Assembly: GCA_003260075.1 (NCBI GenBank)
Contig: QLIY01000061.1
Location: 30,088 to 94,087, forward strand
From: Phallusia mammillata
Lineage: Eukaryota; Chordata; Ascidiacea; Phlebobranchia; Ascidiidae
Reading direction: 5' to 3'
Length of the DNA: 64,000 nucleotides
The position numbers and the translations under genes were made by a program. Shown here piece after piece: positions 1-12,200 of this stretch (the first letter of the stretch is position 1; each line of letters begins with the position of its first letter). Under the pieces are notes generated by a model. That model made no database searches and was not told the origin of the DNA. It worked only from the letters and a program-made list of their open reading frames with translations.

Positions 1-22
1 GGCCGTATGTTGCCCGCCCCTG
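1..22. mobile_element. Right terminus of a hAT-like element cut by the window edge
   Basis: The first 22 bases end in ttgcccgcccctg. This resembles the gcccacccctg end at 6613-6629 and the common hAT terminus CAGGGGTGGGC read backwards. The next 8 bases (tcttaaat) would be the target duplication, but the left end lies outside the window, so this is tentative. Confidence 0.4.
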
Positions 23-523
23 TCTTAAATCATACACAAATATTATCACGACATTATTCTAATACAATTACACAATCAAATTACGTACCAACTTGTTAGG
101 AGTTCAGGTTATACTGCAGGCACTTTGACGAACGTTTTAGCATTTTAAGTCACTTGTAGCATTCATATTTTTATAGCTGCACATAATACAGTAAATGCAC
201 TATAATTTTAACACATAATATTTCCAAACCCACTAAGTTCAACCACAAACAACCACTACTGAACGGACCGCTTCCAGCACAAAAAGAAACTGTAAAACTT
301 GGTCTGCACAAGATTGCACCACTAATGACGTAATACGCCTTGTTTGTTACGTTGGAGATTTCTCTTCCAATCATGGCGGCAGGGCTTTGTTACGTCATAG
401 TAAATAAAATCAGTTAATTGGCGTGAAACAAAAAAAAGGGATAGAAAACATACATACAGGGAGTCGTACCGCTTGTCATACGGGTTCAGGTTCGGTTCGG
501 GTTCACTTCGTTTTGTTTTTAAG
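23..523 (+). other. Intron sequence upstream of the first visible transporter exon
   Basis: No convincing coding segment is visible. The stretch is AT-rich and ends in a T-rich acceptor (ttttgtttttaag) just before the transporter exon at 524. It is read as intron of the SLC7-like gene, whose N-terminal exons must lie to the left. Confidence 0.5.
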
Positions 524-801
524 GAGGGCTGCGTACCTGCCGAAAGCGTAATCAAGATTTTCGCCGCTGTTCTTCTTATGGTCATCGGTTACATTAATTG
601 CAAAAGTGTCAAAGTGTCCGTAAAAGTTGAAATCGCATTTGCCGTGGCAAAGTTTCTTGCTATGCTTATCATTGGAGTCGGTGGCATAGTTTCCCTGATA
701 AGAGGAAACTCAACGGGATTGTATAATTTCGAAACAGCTTTCTCGTCTCAATCCATGACAAGCATTACCGCGTCCCATATCGGACAGGCTTGCTACCAAG
801 G
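524..801 (+). CDS. Transporter exon, truncated at the N
   Basis: The acceptor is tttttaag at 516-523, and the exon opens in phase 0 with E-G-C-V-P. It encodes two transmembrane stretches around residues INCKSV and LAMLIIGVGGIVSLI. It then runs into a single N at 802 in the middle of the expected (Y)QG-LWAY motif. No donor site precedes the N, so the exon is broken by the assembly and not by splicing. Confidence 0.8.
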
Positions 802-2008
802 NAACAGTTCTCGCACCCCTTGGGGGTGCGTGCACCCCAGGTTAAGAACCCCTGCTCTAACAGAAAGAAACTGGGTCAGTTTATAAATTAAAAACTGCAG
901 ACACATACTGGTTTTTCTAGTTTAATGTAAGCAAACACAGGTCAACGAAATGTTACATAGATTCTGTCGATGATCCATGTTGAGTATTACACCCCTGCTC
1001 CAGCAGGGGGGGGGGATACAAGCAAATTTTCGCTGTAACATATAGCTTACGATTTGCGTCAAAAACTACATTGACTTTAAATGCCACTGTTAATTCAATT
1101 TCGTGCATGTCTTTAGCCAAGTCCGTTTACTAATTAACACAACAGCAGTGCCAAATTTGTGACCCTAGCTGGTTATACCACCATTGTCAAAGTTTATACT
1201 GTAATACTTATTTAAATTAGTTCCACAACATTATATTTTCTGTAACTTACTTTTGCTTAAAACTTTGCCATGTAAATGCAAATTGGCTTTATTTTCCGGC
1301 ACAACAAGTCTCTAACACAGTGGTTCTTAACCTTTTTTCCTTGCAGCACCCCTTTCAAATCACCAACCGGGGGGGGGGGAAAGAAACTGGGTCAGTTTAT
1401 AAATTAAAAACTGCAGGCACATACTGGTTTTTCTAGTTTAATCTAAGCAAACACAGGTCAACGAAATGTTACTTAGATTCTGTCGATGATCCATGTTGAG
1501 TATTACACCCCTGCTCCAGCAATCATTACAAACTGCCTGGTGACTGCAATTTACGTTTGCATTGGCGACTTCGACACATTAATATATGCCTTCGGCTTTA
1601 CATCGTGGGTGTTCTATGGTTTAAGTGCGGGAAGTGTGTTGATACTTCGTTGGAAGATGCCAAATCTTCCACGCCCCTATAAGGTAGGCTGGCATTAAAA
1701 ACAGAACATTGATTTTGTGTTATTTGTATTTTTTTTAATTTTTATAGGTGCCGTGGCCTATTCCAGTCCTTGTATGCATAATTGCTGGGGCACTGATCGT
1801 CGCACCCTTCTTGGAACACCCTGATCCTGTTTATTTTGGGGCTTTGGGTTTCTACGCTGCCACACTGCTTGGGTATTTCGTATTCATCGCAAGGAAAGTT
1901 CGAATTTCTTGTTTGCAAAATGTGTATGTTTTTCTACAAAAGTTGCTACAAGTTGCTGAAACCGACTTCCAAGGTTACGCGTACCAGCGCAAGAGTGAAG
2001 GAGAATGA
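524..2008 (+). CDS. SLC7 light-chain amino acid transporter, b(0,+)AT/SLC7A9-like, 3' part, with a gap
   Basis: This is an APC-superfamily exchanger of neutral and cationic amino acids. Family members pair with an SLC3 heavy chain at the plasma membrane; that role is family knowledge. Three coding pieces are visible (524-801, 1477-1683, 1748-2008). The first covers an internal helix pair with KIFAAVLLMVIGYINCKSVK and the start of a segment reading ACYQG, where relatives continue GLWAYDGWN. The second carries the TPAPAII motif and ends RPYKV. The third carries the last helices and a tail ending LLQVAETD like the SLC7A9 tail. The exons between YQG and the ILSMIHVEYY segment, about 150 residues, are absent. 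They were probably lost at the N at 802. The Dachsous gene starts about 900 bp downstream on the same strand. b(0,+)AT is favoured over LAT or y+LAT from the RPYKVP..IPVL and IVAP segments. Confidence 0.85.
802..802. other. Single N marking a join
   Basis: Coding sequence stops at this N. What follows is the right half of a hAT element whose left half lies 500 bp further on. The N therefore hides a join between non-adjacent pieces. Confidence 0.8.
803..862 (+). mobile_element. Right half of a hAT MITE, ending at 854, with TSD ctctaaca
   Basis: The end ggttaagaacccctg (840-854) is the inverted partner of cagtggttcttaacc at 1318-1332, with 14 of 15 positions pairing. It is followed by ctctaaca (855-862), the same 8 bases that precede the left half (1310-1317). 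The two halves are one element placed in the wrong order. Confidence 0.8.
864..1521 (+). repeat. Duplicate pair 864-1005 / 1380-1521 around a misplaced block
   Basis: The two 142-bp copies differ at a few positions and each contains the start of the transporter exon (961-1005 and 1477-1521). Copy one ends in G10 at 1006-1015, then comes a 353-bp block (1016-1368), then a G11 run (1369-1379) and copy two. Only copy two continues into the exon. The block belongs left of the N at 802, judged by its hAT half. Confidence 0.85.
1310..1368 (+). mobile_element. Left half of the hAT MITE, with TSD ctctaaca
   Basis: The TSD lies at 1310-1317 and the terminal repeat cagtggttcttaacc at 1318-1332, followed by an element interior that stops at the G run. 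It matches the right half at 803-854. Confidence 0.8.
1477..1683 (+). CDS. Transporter exon with TPAPAII motif
   Basis: The acceptor tag is at 1474-1476 and the donor gtaggc at 1684. It is 207 nt, phase 0 to phase 0. It encodes I-L-S-M-I-H, then TPAPAII, two helices and RPYK. The upstream partial copy at 961-1005 is a duplication, not a separate exon. Confidence 0.9.
1748..2008 (+). CDS. Transporter terminal exon
   Basis: The acceptor tttatag ends at 1747. The exon opens V-P-W-P-I-P-V-L and encodes the last two membrane helices and a short tail, with the stop TGA at 2006-2008. Ending in LLQVAETD followed by a short polar tail fits the SLC7A9 group. Confidence 0.9.
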   Translation: MPWPIPVLVCIIAGALIVAPFLEHPDPVYFGALGFYAATLLGYFVFIARKVRISCLQNVYVFLQKLLQVAETDFQGYAYQRKSEGE

Positions 2009-2821
2009 ATATTTTCTGCGAGACAATTTGCGACTATACTTTTTGTCGACATTGTACATTTTGTAGAGTTTTGTGCAAATACTAGCCAACTTACTTTCGA
2101 CAAGGAAAAACTTATGCTTGTAAGAAAATAATCTATTTTTTGAGCCACAGGGTTGACAGATGAGGTTAAGTTTTAATAAGTAAAACTTGCCTTCCATAAT
2201 ATGAAAGAACACAATGTATCGTACACACTGTTGGTGCGGATTATTTAAATGTCAAAGTACTGCCGCTGGACGACGCCATTGCACCTTTGGAGGCGGTCGC
2301 GACAGACGCTACCCCTTTTTTTCTTTTGTTTTGAAATGTAAATATGTGCACATGGAGTTTTTATCGAGCGAGGTTTGTGTTGTAAGTTTACTTACATCAG
2401 CTTGTACTTTACATATTTTAAGCTCATGCCAATGTGGTGCCTGTGTTTGTCAGTGGCACAGAGTAGGTTAGTGAGCAGACTTTTACATTATATGACATAA
2501 AATTTGACCGATACGTTTGTTGCGAAATGCGAACAGAACAAATGGAGTTAGTCAGTTTATCAGAGAGGCATACAATACACTCTTTGATGGATGTAGTTAA
2601 TAATAATGCAAGAAATAACGCCAGCATTTAAACACACTGTTGGCATAGCATGGAAGTACAGCTTGTTGTTAAAAATGATGACTTAAAAAGCTTTGAACTT
2701 TGATTTCAAGAAAGAAAAAAAAAAAAACGTTTGGTAAGACACATTGCTAGCAACATAATTAAGCCAGAATTGATCTAGACTTTTCATTTATTTTTGTTGA
2801 ATTTTTATCTTTTTTTAATAG
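2009..2821 (+). other. Transporter 3' UTR, intergenic region and upstream part of the Dachsous gene
   Basis: No coding exon is seen. A T-rich acceptor (tttttttaatag) at 2810-2821 suggests that the first Dachsous coding exon has a spliced 5' UTR, so its promoter lies here or further left. I found no clear TATA box or canonical AATAAA. Confidence 0.4.
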
Positions 2822-3271
2822 TTGTGGGGGGTAAAAACCAGGAAGTGTTTGATAAATCACCCATGGCAAGTTGCTGACACAAAGACAATTTTTGGCAACA
2901 ATGAAAGAATGCCATCACATTTCTACCTCAAAATGTCCAGAACTGGGACACTAGGATTATTCGCTGCCTATTTGGAGTATTGTGCTGTAATATTCTTACT
3001 GCAAGGTTTAAACCAAGCTCATGCCCAGACAATACAGCACACATTTTCAGTTAATGAAAATGCAACTATTGGCACTGAGGTTGGAAGACTATCAGAGACT
3101 GGAGGGAATTTTATCCTGACAAGCTCTTCTGAATCTCCATTTCGGAACTTTTTTGATGATGTTCGGCTTGAGGCTGAAGGAATAATTATAACTAATGCAG
3201 AGTTGGACCATGAAGTTAATCAACTTTTTGATGCCTCTGTGGTGAACGTTGAAACCAACACCTACTATCAG
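2822..3271 (+). CDS. dchs: dchs exon 1: 5' UTR end, signal peptide, EC1 start
   Basis: The coding part starts at ATG 2909 or ATG 2933. The hydrophobic core LGLFAAYLEYCAVIFLLQGL is followed by a likely cleavage near AHA-Q, and EC1 then begins with FSVNENATIGTEVG. The donor is gtactg at 3272, phase 0. An out-of-frame ATG at 2901 opens a 17-codon upstream ORF overlapping both starts. Confidence 0.9.
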
Positions 3272-6200
3272 GTACTGTATAATACTTTTCCAGGTTTAGA
3301 CCTTATACATGCACAAATTTTAAATTCCATTTTTTTTTGTTCTGACAGGTTGAAATTATTGTGGTTGACATCAACGACAATGGTCCAGAATTTTCAAGAG
3401 AAGTCATTACCCTAAATATTTCTGAGGCTACAGAAACTGGTTCTAAATATCATTTAGGATCAGCCACAGATGCAGATTCAAGTCCCTTCAATGTTCAGGG
3501 ATATAAAATTACCAGTGGCAACACCGGGGATGCTTTTTATGTCAAAAACAGGACAATCAATCAACAAGTCTTTGCAGATTTAGTTGTGAACAAATCTTTG
3601 AACAGAGAAGTTACACCACAGTACTCATTATATATTGAAGCTTTTGATGGTGATAATCCACCAAAATCTGGAAATGTTGTTGTCAATGTCAATATACTTG
3701 ATGACAATGACAATGCACCCACATTTGATTTCACCAGATATACTGTCTCAATATCAGAGGCTACAGGGGTTGGTGAAGATATAATAACACTAAATGCCTC
3801 AGATATTGATGAGGGAGTCAACAAGGAGATAAGATACCATATTGATAGAACACAAAGTGATCCAGACTTTTTGTTCGATGTGGATGCAAAAACTGGAAGG
3901 ATTTACCTCGCCAAGAAATTGGATTATGAAACAAAGATTCAACACAAAATTATTTTGGTGGCAGTGGATGGGGGTGCAGAACCACAAATGGGTTCAACAG
4001 TAATTATTGTGGACGTAGAGGATGTAAATGATAACAAACCAAGCATAAATGTAATCTTCCTGGAGAATGACAAAGCAGAGGTATAGTAGGCTTCAGTTGT
4101 TAACTGAATATTTTGGGTGATCTAACTAAGCTATTTTTACACAGGTGTCAGAGGCGGCGGAAGTTGGAGATTACATTGCAAGGGTTTCTTTATCCGATCC
4201 CGACCTGGGCGAAATCTCTGAATTTAACGTAACCCTTCAGGGCGGCGACGGAAAGTAAGTCGATCGCGGCGCATATTTCTGTGTTGCCACGTGCAACAAT
4301 ACACTCCGGGCGGCGCGAACCCAAAACGCACGGGTCACTGTGAAAAACTCTTTCCTAGCCTGTTGCTAATTTGCACAATTACGCAGGTTTGGCGTGCAGA
4401 GCGACAGCGGCATCATATACCTGGTGTGCGTCGAAGGGGCCCTGGACCGTGAAACGCAAGACTCCTATCACCTTACACTGAACGCGACGGACCTGGGCAG
4501 GTATGTGAGCGCATAATCCGTGCACAATCGCCTTGTGGTGAAACATCACGCTCATTGTCGTGCCATCTAAAGCGAGACACGATCGCGCAATTATCCTGTT
4601 ATACGCGGTTTTATTTCCATGTGATCTAAAAACCTAATCCCTCACAGCAAATTATATGTCAAATTTGTAATATGATGCAGCCTTTACACATCCAAATCCT
4701 ATCGGTATTTTCCTCATAATTACGTCCCAACGTTGCGTATTCATCATAAGCGTTGTATATTTTTTCATTTTTCACTAGTTAAATTTACTCAACTTATCTC
4801 AATTTGTTATAGCCCACCTCAAGTAGCTAGCGTTTCGTTTACCGTGACGATAACGGATTTTAACGACAACCCACCCGAATTCGAAGACCAGCTGTACGAG
4901 CGTGAACTTTCTGAGGAAGCCTTCCCAGGTGAGCTTACACTGGGTTGTACACTGTATTCTTGCAGTGTATAAGGCCTTTAGGGAATTGTTGCAAAGTATA
5001 CAGAAGATTAACGACAGTTACTGTCATCCAGGCCTATTTGTAACGCTTGCATTTCAGTTCTTATTTTTTGTTTCTCCAAACAAAGTCAGAATCCCTTGCC
5101 GATGCTTTTGTGCGGCATGGCTGCACTAATCTTGTTTGTATAAAAACTCGCAACATCGACCCAAAGCCCCTGTGTACACTCGTGTATTCGCACGTAAATC
5201 CAGTTCTGTTGACAGGAACCTTCGTCATTCAGCTAGAGGCCACCGACCGCGATCTGGGTTCGAACGCCGAGGTCACTTACCGATTCCACACATCGGAACA
5301 AAGCGATTGGTTTGACATCAACGAGGACTCAGGCCTTATTACAACCGCGTATGTATCCACTTTATAGTATTTAGCTCTTGGCCAACGCTAGTATGTTAAA
5401 CACGCGCGATACTGGTTGGCACAATCAAGGTCCCAAGTGGCTTGAGGTCTTTGTCAACTTGTGACACCGATTACTCCCTTTGGCTCGCATCGCAAATAGG
5501 CAAACCGCTTTAAACGTGAAATTTCGTGTATATCGGATCTTTTAACCTTGCCATGCAGTACCCGGTACCCCTGTTTACATTTACTGATAAAAAAAGTAGT
5601 TTGGTAACTGGTTGTTCGCACCATAAAGGCAGAGTTAACTCTAAGAAAATTGTGATAAGCATGTAGCGTAGATTCAAATAAAAAACCTGCGGGTAAAAGT
5701 CATTAAATCTTGATTTTAAATATGAATGATATGTATTGGCATCCTCACTGCATTGTATTTTTCTGTTAATAATTTTACCACACCTGTACCTTACTGTAAA
5801 AAAACGCGAAGATTGGATTAAGCCACGCTAATAGTTTCCGTTCATCTTGGTGTTACTGGGTCGGGTCGGTTTCTCCAATGCCCTCCTGAAATTGACCCAA
5901 CCTGTCTTTGTATATACCGTCTTTGAAGTCGATCGGAGCTGTTGGAGAAAGTACAAATTTGACAGACAACCGTTGAACATTGGCCTTTCGACAAATACGA
6001 AATATCCGCGAAGTGTTATTGCTTTTTCGGCCAGTATTGGAAGTGTTAAGGTTGAAAGCTTTGATCTGGCCGATTTGCAACAGGTTCTTAGGCCGTCGCC
6101 GATCCGCCTTGCATTTCAAAAGGGATAAATCAAATTATGGCGCAAGGGGTTAGGGCAGAAATCGAACAGAAGCTGTATGTTGCATGTAATCCAGCGAAAC

Positions 6201-9200
6201 TGGCAGCGAATAAATTTAATTTACGTGGTGCGCGTGAATATGAACAGAGTTTAATCATTTATGCGCACTTTCACATATAGTGTTGTTGCGTAAATGATAA
6301 ATATTTCAGGCTGTGGCTAAACACGCACCATCAAAATGAAATAGTTGAAAGGGGAGAGCTTAATGATCGACTTTTTGTCATGATGGGTTCCCTCTATCCA
6401 GCTTTTGTTATCTGTTTTCGTGATATCTTCCCAAACCATCACTCGTATTTACAATAATTTAAATGCTATTGGGAGGTCTACGTCATTATAAAACCAAATT
6501 CTTTACACCAGTTATTTTAAAACAAAAACAAGCAAGCAATTGGCGGCCGCTGGTGAAATATTATGCGGCCCCATAAGATTAAGAGCTTTTGAATGCGGCC
6601 CTTGCACTGAAAAGTTTGCCCACCCCTGTTATAGAGTATATAGACAACAATTGTAGCATTTAGATCAGCTTTTTGACTAATCATGCTTTGATTTGCGTAA
6701 AAGGTTGAATCTGAACCATGACGTTGCTTCTGAAGTTCGATTGGTGGTCATCGCCACTGACAAAGGAATTCCACCACTTTCTTCCAACACAACCCTATTG
6801 GTTCGGATTATGGATACTTTCGACCGGGCCCCGGAATTTGAAAAATCATCCTACAGCGTTTCAGTACGGGAAGATAGCGTCAACGGGACATGTTTCTTTC
6901 AGGTATGTTTGTCCCAGGTTGCGTTGTGTGATTTTGATTTGTACAGGTATGTTATAAAACGGATTTGTTTGTTTTTTAACTAGGATGTATTTGCATTTCA
7001 TTTTGCCGATTGAGATCAGTCCAAAACGATCAGTTTATGTCATAAGACACTTCAAAAAGGAGATGTAGCTCTTACAGTGAAATCGGTTTAATTGCGTTGC
7101 CCAAGCGATTAGATGGGGTGATCAAGGCTAAAGCTTTTTCGCAAGCTGATTGATTTCTGTACGGTGCCGGGTTCGTAGGTTATATATTCCCGTGTGATGA
7201 CTACGCCTGTCGCTCCGTATCGAACGTAAGTGTATTAAAAGCTGCATTATAAAGCGAGCCGCCGCGGGACCGGTTCGTCGCTCTTTTATCTTTATTTTAC
7301 GCGACTGCGAGTTGAGATGACGCGCTCAATACGCGTTTTAGTGACAGATCGATCTACGAACTATTGCGACGCGCTTAATTCCAAGTGCTTTTGATTGCTC
7401 CCGTACCGTTCGCCAATAAATCAGTTTCCGTTATTTTGCGCTGCCTTGTGACAGCCAAGCTGTTTAGCCACACGCTATATCCATCACTTTACGGTGTGAT
7501 ATCCATAACTGCGCGAGCACGGTTTCGTATTTCGTGTTGTAAACGAACAGCGGCCTTGACCTGCCAGGCGCGGCATGGAATAGTTGTACAGTGCCACGCT
7601 TGTCAAGGTATGACACTGCAAACGCGAAAATGGCAGCCTCTGACCTCTCCACAGCAAAACCTGTCAACCGCTGAAGTTATTTTACCCGTAGAAAATACCT
7701 GTTTCAACCGCGTTGGTATAACTCATGTGTATTCTTTGCCCTCATTAGCTGATGGTATTGTTTTCAAATCTATACGTTATAGGTAGGACACGAACACATG
7801 TTGGTTCAATTGAAATACGTGTCTGTATATTTTTGGTGTGTGCAGCTGTCGTAAATTCAGATGAAGAAGCCGTTTTCCGGTCATAAAACTTTGATGTCTC
7901 AAATTAAAGCCATTACCAGAATTTATGGGCGTCGTGTATATTGCAGACTGTCCAAGAGCAAATTTTGAACCTGACATGCTTTGAAATATTGTTCCGTTGC
8001 CCGGTTTTTGGACCTACAGCAAAGCAGGCGTTTCCCGGAACGACGACACTATATCGCAGTTGAATTAAAAACCTGTGATTTATGAAGCTAGGCCTGGAGC
8101 ACGCGCGCCCCCCTCGACGTATAACGAACATTTGGCCCGCTGTAGTCGCTCGATCCGCAATCGCAAACATTCCTGGGTACACAGGCCAGTGTTTGAGTGC
8201 AAACAAATGAGCAGGTAACCCCGCTTCGCTTATCGACGTCGGTCCGATGCTTGTGGCCGTTTCCTGTCCGGCTCTGGGCAAATAAATGTGCCCGGCCCTT
8301 GGGTTGACGTCCCACGGAGCACAGTGATGAATGCGAATTGTTCATTTCCCTGGAATTTTGGTTTATTGTCCGCCATGTCTCTTTATGTGTGCTCAACGGT
8401 GGTGGGTTCTGTGCGAGCGTTTTATCGTAAACGTCCTCCTAATTTACGAGTTTCGTTTCCGCTTGTTGTCTACATACGGAATATATTATCACAAAAACTT
8501 TTTGAGTACCTTAACGTTACCTACTGGAGTGTGTCTTGTAATTAGGCCACAAGAATGTGTTTCGCAATCTAGCGTCCAAGCTTGCAATTGTTGTCGGTGT
8601 CCAGCGAATCGCCCAAGGTCAATCGCAACGCATTCCTCTAGTGTTCGACCCAAGCATTGCGCTTTCGAAATCTCCCTGTTCGTTTACATTTGCTGAAGAG
8701 ATTTGTTTACATTTGCGGTGGTCCTCAGACACTGTCCGCGTTTCGCTGTTACGCCCTTCCAATCCCTTTGTCGCCAGCTTCTATTAATGAACTGACCCTT
8801 GAAGAAACAAACAAGCTGATTGTCAATAGCGTCTGAAGTCTGGGGGTGGCAAAGGGATAACCGTGTGAAATTTAGAGTGTTGCTATTTCTAATGTGAAAA
8901 TGGTGACAAACAAGACCTTTTGTAGCGATTTTTTTCACATTGCAACTATTCATCATTACTAAACTGAGAGTGATTATTCTGAACAGTATCTGACCATCAA
9001 ACATATTCTGTTTAAATAGGGAACTGATGATACCAATTAGGCTATTTGTTCGAAACATATTCATTGACTGATTCTGTTACTAGGAAATTAGTCTCAGTTA
9101 CCATTTCTAGCACTAAAACTCTGTGTATTGACCTACATTTAGTAGCGTTGGAGGTCGATTTTCTTTAGATTGGCGCTGAACAAATGGACGTACGTAGTTT

Positions 9201-12200
9201 TCCATTAGGCCAACATATCCTGTCGAATCCCTGTTCGATCGAAAGCTATTCAGATGACACGTTCCGGGGATCTGCAGCATACTGTGCGTTTGCTCAATAT
9301 GTTTGATCGGCCGTCAATGGTTTGTTTGTCAAACGGGCCTGGGAAAAGTGTGTGGTTCGTCGAAAACCAATTGAAGATAGCGCCTTATGTTGGGGCATAA
9401 GTTATGTGAACAGGGTTTCGCACTTTGCCAGAGTACCGCAAACGGCACCTTAATTTAATTGTCCAAACTGTACTGACGAAGGTTGTGTCCACATCCGGCG
9501 ATGTATTAACGCTTAACAAAGCTGGAAAATGCCGTCGGCCCCGCAAACCCGGCATTACCGAATCACACGACCTATAATTTTCGTGTCGTTTCTTCTCAAA
9601 TGCTCACTGGGTTCGCTGAAGGCCGGTGCGCGGTTGATTTTGAATGGTTCTCTAATCTAATCCACACTCGAAACGTGAACTTTTCGTCTTTTTGAGTCAA
9701 AATTTTTTTGCCAAGTTGTAAGTGTTTGGTTATTTGAAGAAACTTTAAACACGGTTTTTGACGCACGCATTTTCAGTGGAAAGCTCATGCTTGAAGTCAA
9801 TACGCTAGAATGGACTATTGGTTTGTTGGATTTGTGCGGTTAGAATGTACCAAAAGTGCGTACGCGGTTATAAATTTTGCGAAGGTTCAAGTAGGTTATA
9901 TGTGGTTCAGAAGGAATAGAGTGGTGCAACAAAATGGATAAGCTAGCTCTACATTAGCCTATATTTGTTCCTACATCGTCAACTATATAGGTTCTTCAGC
10001 CGAATGAATCCTGGGCACACTCTTCACGCTAATTGTTAAGCGCTTAGCCTGTACTCCGCGCAGATCGTCGGTGGTCCTTGAGCGCTCGTTCCAATTCCAA
10101 TATTTGTCCTTCGAAGCTTCAGTAGGCGCGGCATCCCCATAGCCGGCGAACGACTGCTGCCTGAAATCGATTCGTTTCAATTGTTTTACCGTGTCAAAGC
10201 GATTCTGTGCACTCGGAATGACGAGCGTCTCGCGCGTTTTATTGCTTTTTGCAAGATTAAACTAGAGAGCTTGGAGCACGTGGGTTGTATATCTTCCTGT
10301 CTAATCGACTCGAGTCGTCGGACATCCGAAATTGGGGGGGGGGCCCGTGTCAGAGCGATTCTGTGCACTCGGAATGACGAGCGTCTCGCGCGCTTTATTG
10401 CTTTTTTCGAGATTAAACTAGAGCGCTTGGAGCACGTGGGCTGTATATCTTCCTGTCTAATCGACTCGAGTCGTCGGACATCCGAAATTGTGATGAGCCT
10501 TCTTGACGATTTCTGTTAGTAATTGCCCCCCCCCCCCTCTGTGTTNCCCCCACAATCTGTGTTTAAGTATGCCAAAATATTGTTTTAACCCACCGTGCCA
10601 ATAAAACCACTTGTGGATATTAAATATGTTTATTTAATTGTCCCCCATTTTCGATTGTCCTTGATAAAAATATTTTGATGTGCTGTTTTTGCATCTAATT
10701 TTAGTTCACAGCATAAATGCTAGCGTCAAAACTACTGTAACAAAACGTGCATTTGATATTATTGTGTAGCACTTCAGCTAAAATGCTCGTACGAAACCGA
10801 TACCTGCGTTAACGTACAAAAGTGTTTGTGGGCGGTTGAAATAATTAAGGAGCCACTTCAGTGAGTCGTGTTCGAATTCACAAACTTTTGATACAAGCAG
10901 CAGGGCGGCATTCACCTTTTAAGTGATCCGTTAAATTTAGGCACCTTATTTTCCCACTACACTAGCCACGCTAGGGTAACGTTGCTGAGGTGTCAAAACA
11001 CATCGACGGGGGTAAATTGTGTTGCTGTATTGATGTGAAACCGTCGAGCTCCATGAACATACTGTATAAAATATTTACGAGTGTTATGTGATTTGCTGTA
11101 CAGTTAGTTAGTGGGCTGGTTTTACATTCTTCCTATTTAGGCTTACATGGGTATTGCATTGGTGCTCTTAGCACGTATGGATGTGTGCCTAAGTCGGGGG
11201 GGGGGAGGCTGATTTTACATACTTCCTATTTAGGATTGGGTATTGCATTGGTGCTCTTAGCACGTATGGATGTGTGCCTAAGTCTGTTTGTACTTCCCTG
11301 GTTATGGCAATGCGCTTTAATTTGGAGAGAATAAAATCATAGCTGACAATACACAGAGTGTACTATGCGCACATGCCAATCGTCACCATATTTGTAAAAC
11401 TGGCGCCTCTTGATTAAACCACGCGTCGTACATACACCCATGCAATTCCCATCACTTGATACATACATGAAAGGCCTCCCAAGGGTGTAGCCTTCAATAC
11501 ATGCACTCCTTTTGCTGAAGCTGAAGACTCGACCTTAGGCCGCTTTACAACCTTTCAACGTGTTGACCATTTCTTGCCTTTAGTCGGAACAGTCGGCGGT
11601 TTCACGCCTTGCCACGCGACCCTTAACGTTTGTCACATATTGCTTTTAAGTTTGTGCGACGCAGTGGCCTTGCGTAGACCTTTGCGTGTGTAACAGGTTG
11701 TTTCAAGTCGTGGGAAAGTTGTTGTGGTGCTACAGCCACTACGATTTATCGTATTGTTGCCTTCATGCTTTTGGTTTTTGACTGGGGGCTCTGTTTCCGT
11801 TCAAAACAAAGCTTTGTTCGCCATTGTAAAGATGGTCGTACGGTGCTAACACTTTAACCATACTCGGTTTGACGTCCTGATTTTCATTTGTTGGAAAACT
11901 ATGCATGTAAACCAAGTTGCTAGCTTGTGTCAAAACATGATTTTGGCAGCGTTTTGTTATGTGGTGTAACAGTGCATATACCAAAGGTGGCAAAACGCCA
12001 AATGCCAGCGCAAAACTCGTGTTCACCTCAAACTTTCGCATGTTGCCTGACCTATGCTTCCTCCGCCGCGAGGCCACTTTTCTTGCATTGGGTTAAACTG
12101 AAAGTCGGGGTCCGGTGGGTTTTGGCAACAAGCAACGGAGGGCGGCTCTCGTATCGACCTTAGACGCTATCGGACAGGCGATCTAAACTGAGAGTTTATT

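Noticed and set aside
961..1005. An extra transporter exon
   Set aside because: It is a truncated copy of the exon at 1477 and stops at the G run without a donor.
2214..2471. A small gene between the transporter and dchs
   Set aside because: The frame is Cys-rich by chance, has no homology I recognise and no exon signals.
11763..12077. A 104-residue open frame on the minus strand in intron 7
   Set aside because: No recognisable family, no splice context, and composition like the surrounding intron. Open frames of this size are expected by chance in 17 kb.
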